64,000 bases of DNA from Marisediminicola antarctica (GTDB lineage: Bacteria; Actinomycetota; Actinomycetes; Actinomycetales; Microbacteriaceae): NCBI RefSeq assembly GCF_009930795.1, contig NZ_CP017146.1, positions 2,232,001 to 2,296,000 on the forward strand. The letters are read 5' to 3'. The notes under the pieces are model-generated. The model saw only the letters and a list, made by a program, of their open reading frames with translations. It was not told the origin of the DNA and made no database searches. The position numbers and the translations under genes were made by a program. The first letter of the stretch is position 1. Each line of letters opens with the position of its first letter. Shown in pieces: positions 56,426-64,000 of the stretch.

Positions 56426-56755
56426 ATGGCTGTCGCACTCGCACCCGCGCTCTTCGATCAGGTCGAAGAGGCGCTGAAGGATGTCATGGATCCCGAGCTC
56501 GGGATCAACATCGTCGACCTCGGCTTGATCTACGACCTCACCTGGGACGAGGAGAACAACGCCCTCATCATCAGCATGACGCTCACGTCGGCTGGATGCC
56601 CGCTCACCGACGTACTCGAGGAACAGACCGCGGAGTCCCTGGATGGCGTCGTCGAGCAATTCCGCATCAACTGGGTGTGGATGCCGCCGTGGGGCCCGGA
56701 GAAGATCACCGATGATGGGCGCGACATGATGCGCGCACTCGGCTTCTCGATCTGA
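56426..56755 (+). CDS. MIP18/DUF59 family metal-sulfur cluster assembly factor (SufT-like)
   Basis: A 109-aa DUF59/PaaD-like protein. It contains DPELGINIVDLGLIYD and the cysteine of TSAGCPLTDVLEEQ, typical of SufT-type Fe-S maturation factors. It is the last gene of the suf operon; a hairpin terminator follows. In other actinobacteria it follows sufS-sufU; here it follows sufC directly. Confidence 0.94.
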   Translation: MAVALAPALFDQVEEALKDVMDPELGINIVDLGLIYDLTWDEENNALIISMTLTSAGCPLTDVLEEQTAESLDGVVEQFRINWVWMPPWGPEKITDDGRDMMRALGFSI

Positions 56756-56780
56756 GCCGCCAGCTCTGAGCAGTCACGTC

Positions 56781-56811
56781 GAGCCCGTCCCGCCACCGTG
56801 CGGGCGGGCTC
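56781..56811 (+). terminator. suf operon terminator
   Basis: Left arm 56781-56793 pairs with 56800-56811 in a 12-bp stem with a single bulged T and 6-nt loop, 25 nt after the DUF59 gene. Confidence 0.65.
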
Positions 56812-56847
56812 GTCGTGTGTTCGGGCGGGATGCCGCGGCACGGCGCG

Positions 56848-56853
56848 TAGACT
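56848..56853 (+). promoter_or_regulatory. Candidate -10 of the ABC-F gene
   Basis: TAGACT at 56848-56853 suggests initiation near 56860 and a leader of about 52 nt before the GTG at 56912. No clear -35. Confidence 0.45.
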
Positions 56854-56911
56854 AGGGGACTCCCCCCCGCACTGTGTTGTAGAAACGCGCCCGAAGAAAT
56901 GGAATTCACCT

Positions 56912-58510
<1,599 letters not shown>

Positions 58511-58514
58511 CCCG

Positions 58515-59369
58515 CTAGCGGCGTTCGCTCGCCTCGAGCAGCGCGTCCTCAGACTCGTCGTCGGTAGGGGCACGGGCGGCGCGGCGGCGGGCGCGCTCGT
58601 CTGCGCGCTCCTTCTCCTCCGGGTCGTCCGCGTTCACGCTGCGGTACTCCTGGCGCAGGCCCCAGCCGAGCCCGATGAACGCGAGGATCGCGAACACGAA
58701 CCACTGCAGCGCGTAGGACAGGTGCGGGCCCTCGTCGAGCACCGGCTTGACCGAGGGCATCGGCGCGGTCGCCGGCTCCGGGGTCTCGGTGATCACGAGC
58801 CCATAGGCCCCCGTGTAGGCGGGGCGGTCGAGGAGCTCGGCGATCTGGGGGAGGTGGATCGTGGGGATCTGGCCGGACCCGGCAATCGTCGACCGGCTCG
58901 AGAGCAGGGGCTCGCCGGCCTTGAGCCGTGCCGTGACGGACACTGGGCCGGTCGGCGCGGCGGGGATGTCGTCGGGGGCATCCTGCTCGGATCCCGTCGG
59001 CAGCCAGCCACGGTCGACGATGAACACGGTGCCGTCGGCCAGGAGCAGGGGAGTGAGCACCTCGAACCCGGGACGGCCGGCGAACGGGCGGTTGCGAACG
59101 AGAAGCTGCTCATCGGCGAGGTAGGTGCCCTCGAGCAGCACCGGGAGCCACTTCTGGCTTTCCGCGTAGGAGCCGGGAGTGTCGAGCACGTCGCCGACCG
59201 GCGTTGCGGGGCGCTCGTAGTTCGACTCGATGCGATCGATCTCGGCACGTGCCTCGGCGCGACGTTCGAACTGCCACAGGCCCAGCCCCGAGCAGGCGAT
59301 CGCGAAAATGACGGCGAGCGCGAGGTACCCCGCCCACCGCTTCGAGAGGGCGAATCTCCAGCGGTTCAT
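58515..59369 (-). CDS. SURF1 family cytochrome oxidase assembly protein
   Basis: A 284-aa SURF1 homologue involved in heme a insertion into cytochrome c oxidase. It has two membrane segments, near residues 14-32 (GYLALAVIFAIACSGLGLWQ) and 215-235 (LQWFVFAILAFIGLGWG), with an extracytoplasmic domain between (including VRNRPFAGRPGFEVLTPL and DRGWLP). An Arg/Glu-rich cytoplasmic tail of about 45 residues follows. The ATG overlaps the stop of the preceding small gene (ATGA). Fits functionally with ctaA and ctaB 7 kb away. Confidence 0.93.
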   Translation of the reverse strand: MNRWRFALSKRWAGYLALAVIFAIACSGLGLWQFERRAEARAEIDRIESNYERPATPVGDVLDTPGSYAESQKWLPVLLEGTYLADEQLLVRNRPFAGRPGFEVLTPLLLADGTVFIVDRGWLPTGSEQDAPDDIPAAPTGPVSVTARLKAGEPLLSSRSTIAGSGQIPTIHLPQIAELLDRPAYTGAYGLVITETPEPATAPMPSVKPVLDEGPHLSYALQWFVFAILAFIGLGWGLRQEYRSVNADDPEEKERADERARRRAARAPTDDESEDALLEASERR

Positions 59370-59614
59370 GACGGTTCAACCCTATCGACGCTCTCGGCGA
59401 GCGGGGTCACCCGGACCGGAAAGTCCCGGGCGTGCAGGTAGTCGTGCAGGTAGTCGCGGTGCTCATCGCACGCGAGCCACACCTTGACCCGTTCCGGGCC
59501 GTGGATGCGGGGGTTGCGCCAATTGACATTGAAGGTCGCCGCCCTGGAGCACCCCGCCCGCGAGCAGGTCGGCGCCGATCCTGCGTCGCCTCCTGCTCCC
59601 GGGAGGAAAATCAC
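59366..59614 (-). CDS. small Cys-containing protein of unknown function
   Basis: An 82-aa protein starting with GTG that overlaps both neighbours: its start overlaps the DUF3099 stop (GTGA) and its stop the SURF1 ATG (ATGA). It has Cys17 and Cys22 (CSRAGC), then WRNPRIHGPERVKVWLACDEHRD with Cys49 and His52, a plausible CCCH zinc site. No membrane segment. I recognise similar actinobacterial proteins of this type from memory (some carry an unjustified acetone carboxylase name), but no function is known to me. The tight coupling suggests it works with DUF3099 or SURF1. Confidence 0.8.
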   Translation of the reverse strand: MIFLPGAGGDAGSAPTCSRAGCSRAATFNVNWRNPRIHGPERVKVWLACDEHRDYLHDYLHARDFPVRVTPLAESVDRVEPS

Positions 59615-59913
59615 GCAGCGTCACTGGTGTCGGACGACTGTTCCCTCGGCCGCACAGGAACGATCGACCCGGGTCGCATGACGGTGCCGGCTTCCTGATG
59701 GCCGACGTTTGCAAGGATGACGGCGAAGTAGGGGAGCACGATCGCGGCGATCGCGAAGACCGCGAGCCACCAGCCCTGCACGACGAAGCACAGTGCGATG
59801 CAGACCAGGCGCACGCCCATGGCGATGAGGTACTTCGTCATGCGCGCCCTGCGATCGTCCTGGGGAGACTGGGGGAGCGCGGTGATCGATGAGATGACCT
59901 GTGGTTTAGCCAT
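59611..59913 (-). CDS. DUF3099 domain-containing membrane protein
   Basis: A 100-aa protein with two hydrophobic segments (about 30-50, LIAMGVRLVCIALCFVVQGW, and 50-68, AVFAIAAIVLPYFAVILAN) preceded by the family pattern ITALPQSPQDDRRARMTKYLI, and a C-terminal polar tail. This is the DUF3099 family of actinobacteria, function unknown. First gene of a three-gene overlapping unit ending in SURF1. Confidence 0.88.
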   Translation of the reverse strand: MAKPQVISSITALPQSPQDDRRARMTKYLIAMGVRLVCIALCFVVQGWWLAVFAIAAIVLPYFAVILANVGHQEAGTVMRPGSIVPVRPREQSSDTSDAA

Positions 59914-59957
59914 GGAACACGTTTTCTGCTGAGTGGTGGAACCAGCTACGACCCGCT

Positions 59958-59975
59958 AAGCCTACGTCTAGGCTT
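59958..59975. promoter_or_regulatory. Palindromic divergent -10 pair (DUF3099 operon and fabG)
   Basis: AAGCCTA (59958-59964) and TAGGCTT (59969-59975) form a perfect inverted repeat with a 4-bp spacer. TAGGCT reads outward on both strands: on plus for fabG (59969-59974), on minus for DUF3099 (59964 to 59959). Leaders would be about 48 and 39 nt. Confidence 0.5.
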
Positions 59976-60028
59976 GTGGGAGTTTGCCGGGAGCGCCCCG
60001 TTTGCATGCCGATTCAGGGGAGCCACCA

Positions 60029-60739
60029 ATGACCGTTGCCAGGACCGTTCTCGTCACCGGCGGAAACCGTGGAATCGGCTTTGCCATCGCTGAAGAATTC
60101 GTCGCGCTCGGGCACCGCGTCGCCGTGACCGCGCGGTCAGGTGACGGCCCGGCCGGCACGATGACCGTGCGAGCCGATGTCACGGATGCCACCTCGATCG
60201 ACGCCGCGTTCACGAGCATCGAGGCCGAGCTCGGCCCTGTGGAGGTGGTCGTCGCCAACGCCGGCATCACGCGCGACATGCTCCTCATGAGGATGAGCGA
60301 CTCCGACTTCACCGACGTCGTCGACACGAACCTCTCCGGGGCCTTTCGGGTGGTTAAGCGCGCCTCGAAGGGAATGCTCAAGGCACGGTTCGGTCGAATC
60401 GTGCTCGTGTCGAGCGTTGTGGGTCTGCTGGGCTCGGCCGGCCAGGTCAACTACTCCGCCTCGAAGAGCGGGCTCATCGGGCTTGCGCGTTCGGTCACCC
60501 GCGAGCTCGGGTCACGCGGCATCACGGCGAACGTGATCGCGCCGGGATTCATCGAGACAGACATGACCGCCGAGCTGTCCGAGACGCAGCAGGCCGACTA
60601 CCTGAAGTCGATCCCCGCGGCACGGTTCGCGACCCCGCAGGAGGTCGCGCGGGTGATCACCTGGCTTGCGAGTGACGACGCCGCCTACATCTCCGGGGCC
60701 GTCATCCCTGTCGACGGCGGCCTGGGCATGGGTCACTAG
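60029..60739 (+). CDS. fabG: 3-oxoacyl-[acyl-carrier-protein] reductase, short-chain dehydrogenase
   Basis: Probable NADPH-dependent beta-ketoacyl-ACP reductase of fatty acid synthesis. The 236-aa SDR starts at ATG 60029 (AGGGGA upstream) with the cofactor motif TGGNRGIG at 10-17, VVANAGITRDMLL, the catalytic Ser129 in LVSSVVGLLG, and Tyr142 and Lys146 in YSASK. The C-terminus ISGAVIPVDGGLGMGH fits FabG. The neighbouring gene order is like mycobacterial fabG/mabA only loosely; it converges with serB with 6 nt between stops. Confidence 0.93.
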   Translation: MTVARTVLVTGGNRGIGFAIAEEFVALGHRVAVTARSGDGPAGTMTVRADVTDATSIDAAFTSIEAELGPVEVVVANAGITRDMLLMRMSDSDFTDVVDTNLSGAFRVVKRASKGMLKARFGRIVLVSSVVGLLGSAGQVNYSASKSGLIGLARSVTRELGSRGITANVIAPGFIETDMTAELSETQQADYLKSIPAARFATPQEVARVITWLASDDAAYISGAVIPVDGGLGMGH

Positions 60740-60745
60740 CCGGGC

Positions 60746-61387
60746 TCAGGCCCGGCGAAGTCCGAGCAGCGGAAGCAGCTGCGCGAGGTCCCGCACGTCC
60801 ATGAGGACATCGGCCTCGTCGCGCACGGGCGCCTTCGCGTCGAACCCGACCGACAGTCCGGTGATGGCCATCATCGGGAGGTCGTTCGCGCCATCGCCGA
60901 CCGCCATGGTCTGGCGCAGCGGGACGCCGAAGTCATCCGCCCATTCCCGCAGAGTGTGCGCCTTCGCGTCGGCGTCGACGACGGCGCCGGACACCCCTCC
61001 GGTGAGGAGCCCACCGGCGACCTCAAGCCGGTTCGCCCGCCAGTAGTCGAGGCCGAGGCGCTCGGCAATCGGGTCGACCAACTCGTGGAACCCTCCCGAG
61101 ACGACACCGACGCGCCCGCCTGCCGCGTGCACGCCGCTGATCATCTCGGGCACTCCGTCGGTCACGCGAATGAGCCCGGCGACCTCGTCGAAGACCGACA
61201 CCGGGAGTCCGGCGAGCGTTGCGACCCTTGCCCGGAGGCTTTCCTCGAAGTCGAGGTCCCCGTTCATGGCGCTCATGGTGATCCGCGCGACCTCGTCGAG
61301 CGAGCCCGCCGCATCCGCGAGCAACTCGATGACCTCGTTCTCGATGAGTGTCGAGTCGACGTCGAGAACGACGAGAAATCCGGTCAT
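60746..61387 (-). CDS. serB: phosphoserine phosphatase
   Basis: Final step of serine synthesis. The 213-aa HAD phosphatase begins MTGFLVVLDVDSTLIENEVIEL with the nucleophile Asp9 and acid/base Asp11; VVSGGFHELVDPIAERLGLDYWRAN and the Mg-binding AVGDGANDLPMM complete the site. No ACT domain, unlike some actinobacterial SerB2. Start at minus-strand ATG 61387 with AGGGAAG upstream. Same direction as glgC, 45 nt after its stop. Confidence 0.95.
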   Translation of the reverse strand: MTGFLVVLDVDSTLIENEVIELLADAAGSLDEVARITMSAMNGDLDFEESLRARVATLAGLPVSVFDEVAGLIRVTDGVPEMISGVHAAGGRVGVVSGGFHELVDPIAERLGLDYWRANRLEVAGGLLTGGVSGAVVDADAKAHTLREWADDFGVPLRQTMAVGDGANDLPMMAITGLSVGFDAKAPVRDEADVLMDVRDLAQLLPLLGLRRA

Positions 61388-61432
61388 GCGCTTCCCTGGT
61401 GGCTTCGGCCACAACCGGCGAGCGGGTGGCAA

Positions 61433-62674
61433 TTAGGCGGAGACGTGAACGCCCTTGCCCACAACGGTGATCCCGGAATCGGTGACAGTGAATCCGCGAG
61501 CCCGGTCGGCATCGGCGTCAACACCAATCGTCGCGCCGGCTTCGACCACGACTTCCTTATCCAGAATAGCCCGGCGCACCACGGCGTCCGGACCGATCTT
61601 CACCCGGTCGAACACGATCGAGTCGGTGACCTTGGCTCCACCGCCGATCGTCGCCCACGGCCCGAGCACGCTGCGTTCGATGTGCGCGCCGGACAACACC
61701 GACCCCAGCGACACGATCGAGTCGATCGTCGTGCCGAGGTTGCCGCTGGAGTCGCGGACGAACTTCGCCGGCGGAGAGTTCAGCTGTTGGCTGAAGATCG
61801 GCCACGCCGTGTTGTACAGGTTGAAGACAGGGAGCGCCGAGATGAGGTCCTGGTGGGCGTCGAAGAACGACTCGATCGTGCCGACGTCGCGCCAGTAATA
61901 GCGGTCGCGATCGGTCGCGCCGGGGACCTCGTTGCGGTTGAGGTCGTAGACGGCCGCGTCGTTCTTCGACACGAACCACGGAACGATGTCGCCGCCCATG
62001 TCGTGGTCGGAGTCGGGCAGCTCACCGTCGCGGATCACGGCGTCCATGAGCACATCGGCATCGAAGATGTAGTTGCCCATCGAGGCGAGCACCTCGCCGG
62101 GGGAATCGGCAAGGCCGATCGGGTTCTTGGGCTTCTCGTGGAACGCCTTGATGCGGGTGGGGTCGTCCGGGCTGACCTCGATGACGCCGAACTGGTCGGC
62201 GAGTGCGATTGGCTGCCGGATGGCCGCGACGGTCACGCCAGCGCCGGATTCGATGTGCGCCGCGACCATCTGGCTGAAGTCCATGCGGTAGACGTGGTCG
62301 GCGCCGACCACGACGACGATGTCGGGCTTCTCGTCGCGGAGCAGGTTGAGGCTCTGCAGGATCGCGTCGGCGGATCCCGCGAACCAGCGCTTTCCGAGCC
62401 GCTGCTGGGCGGGAACGGATGCGACGTAGGAGTTCGTGAGGCCCGACAGTCGCCAGGTCTGCGATACGTGGCGGTCGAGGCTGTGTGACTTGTACTGGGT
62501 CAGCACGACGATCTGGCGAAGCCCAGAGTTGATCAGGTTCGAGAGCGCAAAGTCGATGAGGCGGTAGTTGCCGCCGAACGGCACTCCTGGCTTGGCCCGG
62601 TCCGCAGTCAGCGGCATGAGCCGCTTGCCCTCTCCGCCGGCGAGGACAATTCCAAAGATCTTCTTTGATGACAT
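61433..62674 (-). CDS. glgC: glucose-1-phosphate adenylyltransferase
   Basis: Makes ADP-glucose for glycogen synthesis. The 413-aa protein has the nucleotidyltransferase start [19 protein letters not shown], the substrate-binding [37 protein letters not shown], the catalytic [12 protein letters not shown], and a C-terminal left-handed beta-helix ([14 protein letters not shown]) that carries allosteric control. Leaderless start: TACTGT lies 6 nt upstream of the ATG. Divergent from glgA. Confidence 0.97.
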   Translation of the reverse strand: MSSKKIFGIVLAGGEGKRLMPLTADRAKPGVPFGGNYRLIDFALSNLINSGLRQIVVLTQYKSHSLDRHVSQTWRLSGLTNSYVASVPAQQRLGKRWFAGSADAILQSLNLLRDEKPDIVVVVGADHVYRMDFSQMVAAHIESGAGVTVAAIRQPIALADQFGVIEVSPDDPTRIKAFHEKPKNPIGLADSPGEVLASMGNYIFDADVLMDAVIRDGELPDSDHDMGGDIVPWFVSKNDAAVYDLNRNEVPGATDRDRYYWRDVGTIESFFDAHQDLISALPVFNLYNTAWPIFSQQLNSPPAKFVRDSSGNLGTTIDSIVSLGSVLSGAHIERSVLGPWATIGGGAKVTDSIVFDRVKIGPDAVVRRAILDKEVVVEAGATIGVDADADRARGFTVTDSGITVVGKGVHVSA

Positions 62675-62680
62675 TCCTCA

Positions 62681-62714
62681 ACAGTAGAGGCTCCCGTTCC
62701 CGCTGTACTAGCGT
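62681..62714. promoter_or_regulatory. Interlocked divergent promoters of glgC and glgA
   Basis: For glgC (minus), TACTGT reads 62686 to 62681, then TGAGGA and ATG at 62674. For glgA (plus), TAGCGT at 62709-62714, then 7 nt and GTG at 62722. The two -10 elements are 22 bp apart and no convincing -35 is seen, so each promoter's upstream region lies within the other. Confidence 0.5.
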
Positions 62715-62721
62715 TCACTCC

Positions 62722-63903
62722 GTGAAGGTCAATCTGATAACGCGGGAGTATCCACCAGAGGTATACGGCGGCGCCGGCGTGCACGTCGCAGAGCTGGTCC
62801 GGGCGCTGCGCCCGACCCTCGACGTCACCGTGCGATGCTTCGGCGCGCCCCGCGACGAGCCGGGCGTGTTCGCCTACTCGGTGCCGGACGAGCTGAAGGA
62901 CGCCAACGCGACGCTCGCGACCCTCGGGGTGGATCTGCAGATCGCGCAGGACGTCGCCGGAGCCGATCTCGTGCACTCCCACACCTGGTACGCGAACGGA
63001 GCCGGGCACCTCGCCTCGCTGCTGCACGGCATCCCGCATGTCATCACCGCCCACAGCCTCGAGCCGCTGCGGCCCTGGAAGGCAGAGCAGCTCGGCGGCG
63101 GATACCGCATCTCGAGCTGGATCGAGAAGAACGCGTTCGAGAGCGCGGATGCCGTGATCGCGGTGAGCGACGGAATGCGGCGCGACATCCTGCGCGCCTA
63201 TCCCTCGCTGGATCCGGGCAAGGTCGAGACCGTCTACAACGGCATCGACCTTGCAAAGTGGAAGCCAGTCGACGACCCGGACCTGGTGCGCGCCCTCGGC
63301 ATCGATCCGGACCGCCCATCGGTTGTCTTCGTCGGTCGGATCACCCGCCAGAAGGGTCTTCCCTACCTCCTGCGCGCCGCACAGCAGCTGCCCCCGGAGG
63401 TGCAGCTCGTCCTCTGCGCCGGCGCGCCCGACACCAAGGAGATCCTCGCCGAGGTCGAGGCCGGCATGGCCGAACTCGCCCGTGAGCGCTCCGGAGTGGT
63501 CTGGATCGACCGACTACTGGGCCAGCACGAGCTCTCCGCCGTGCTCAGCGTCGCGACGACCTTCGTCTGCCCCTCCGTGTACGAACCGCTTGGGATCGTC
63601 AATCTCGAGGCCATGGCCTGCGGCGCCGCCGTGGTCGGCACCGCCACCGGCGGCATCCCGGAGGTCGTCGACGATGGTGTGACGGGACGCCTCGTGCCGA
63701 TCGAGCAGATGCAGGACGGCACAGGCACCCCCATCGACCCCGACCGGTTCGTGAACGACCTCGCCGCGACGCTCATCGAGGTGACGAGCGACCCCCAGAC
63801 CGCGGCGAAGTATGGGGCTGCCGGTCGGATTCGTGCCGAGAAAGAGTTCGGCTGGGACAAGATCGCGCGTGAGACGCAGCGCATCTACGACTCGCTGGTC
63901 TAG
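62722..63903 (+). CDS. glgA: glycogen synthase (GT4 family, GlgA/GlgM type)
   Basis: Transfers glucose from ADP-glucose to alpha-glucan; the actinobacterial type may instead make maltose 1-phosphate (GlgM). The 393-aa GT-B protein starts at GTG 62722 (MKVNLITREYPPEVYGGAGVHV). DLVHSHTWYANGAGHL, VETVYNGIDLAKW, VGRITRQKGLPYLL and the nucleotide-sugar motif CPSVYEPLGIVNLEAMACG (E-x7-E) are present. The GlgA-or-GlgM choice needs more than sequence reading. Confidence 0.93.
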   Translation: MKVNLITREYPPEVYGGAGVHVAELVRALRPTLDVTVRCFGAPRDEPGVFAYSVPDELKDANATLATLGVDLQIAQDVAGADLVHSHTWYANGAGHLASLLHGIPHVITAHSLEPLRPWKAEQLGGGYRISSWIEKNAFESADAVIAVSDGMRRDILRAYPSLDPGKVETVYNGIDLAKWKPVDDPDLVRALGIDPDRPSVVFVGRITRQKGLPYLLRAAQQLPPEVQLVLCAGAPDTKEILAEVEAGMAELARERSGVVWIDRLLGQHELSAVLSVATTFVCPSVYEPLGIVNLEAMACGAAVVGTATGGIPEVVDDGVTGRLVPIEQMQDGTGTPIDPDRFVNDLAATLIEVTSDPQTAAKYGAAGRIRAEKEFGWDKIARETQRIYDSLV

Positions 63904-63941
63904 TTCCCGCGGGGCTCGCCGCCGGTGCTCCCGCGGTGGCC

Positions 63942-63953
63942 TAGGGTTGGAGA
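63942..63953 (+). promoter_or_regulatory. -10 element of the gene at the right edge, leaderless geometry
   Basis: TAGGGT at 63942-63947, then TGGAGA and ATG at 63954. GGAG overlaps this spacer but is too close to the ATG to act as a normal Shine-Dalgarno. Confidence 0.45.
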
Positions 63954-64000
63954 ATGGCACGTGTTCTGCAGCTTAGTGACGTCTCCGTTGTACGGGGCGG
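63954..64000 (+). CDS. partial CDS, probable ABC transporter ATP-binding protein
   Basis: Fifteen codons are visible, MARVLQLSDVSVVRG, then the window ends. The pattern of a short strand ending in a DVSVVRGG-type beginning is that of ABC ATPase subunits. Truncated by the window boundary; identity tentative. Confidence 0.6.
   Translation, partial: MARVLQLSDVSVVRG

Overview
The window is about 64 kb of GC-rich, densely coding chromosome from a high-G+C actinobacterium, most probably a member of the Microbacteriaceae; the genus cannot be resolved from sequence reading alone. The evidence is the combination of actinobacterial signature genes (rbpA, whiA, opcA, a PdtaR-type ANTAR regulator, an HGxxPAAW small membrane protein, DUF3099), conserved actinobacterial gene orders (coaE-uvrB-uvrA-uvrC, rapZ-whiA, gap-pgk-tpiA-secG-rbpA, tkt-tal-pgi-zwf-opcA-pgl, sufB-sufD-Rieske-sufC) and frequent GTG starts. 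I see no prophage, insertion sequence, CRISPR array, defence island or secondary-metabolite cluster: essentially every gene is core metabolism or housekeeping.

Layout. 1-2.8 kb: rsmB, rpe and a cytosolic FKBP prolyl isomerase. 2.8-10.4 kb: a histidine/tryptophan block, hisE-hisG-hisF-hisI-trpE, a Trp-associated membrane protein, an HGxxPAAW protein, then trpC-trpB-trpA. 10.4-19.2 kb: lgt, the two glutamate synthase subunits and pyruvate kinase. 19.3-25.3 kb: tRNA-Leu(CAA), the ANTAR response regulator, a hotdog thioesterase, polA, ptsH and a DUF885 protein. 25.3-36.4 kb: rpsA, a DUF4126 membrane protein, coaE, the complete uvrB-uvrA-uvrC excision-repair set, then rapZ. 36.4-42 kb: whiA, sodA, lower glycolysis (gap-pgk-tpiA), secG, rbpA. 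42-50.4 kb, minus strand: a pentose-phosphate operon tkt-tal-pgi-zwf-opcA-pgl. 50.4-52.4 kb: convergent heme O and heme A synthases. 52.6-56.8 kb: a Suf Fe-S assembly operon. 56.9-64 kb: an ABC-F ATPase, a minus-strand DUF3099/small Cys protein/SURF1 unit, fabG, serB, divergent glgC and glgA, and the first codons of another gene at the window edge.

How it fits together. The central part is a carbon-metabolism neighbourhood: rpe, tkt, tal, zwf, opcA and pgl supply NADPH, ribose 5-phosphate and erythrose 4-phosphate that feed the his and trp pathways; gap/pgk/tpiA/pyk form lower glycolysis, and glgC/glgA divert glucose 1-phosphate into glycogen. CtaA, CtaB and SURF1 serve cytochrome oxidase, and Suf supplies Fe-S clusters, for example for glutamate synthase.

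Regulatory reading. The clearest non-coding pattern is that many genes have a -10-like TANNNT hexamer exactly 6-7 nt before the start codon, the geometry of leaderless mRNAs (rpe, hisE, the ANTAR regulator, polA, DUF885, coaE, uvrB, uvrA, glgC, glgA and the gene at the right edge). Two divergent pairs (glgC/glgA and DUF3099/fabG) have interlocked -10 elements. Other points worth checking are a 61-bp near-perfect palindrome between rpsA and the DUF4126 gene, a possible overlapping upstream ORF on the ABC-F gene, a Suf operon lacking sufS/sufU, and rapZ-whiA lacking the usual yvcK between them. No strong candidate for a wholly new system was found.
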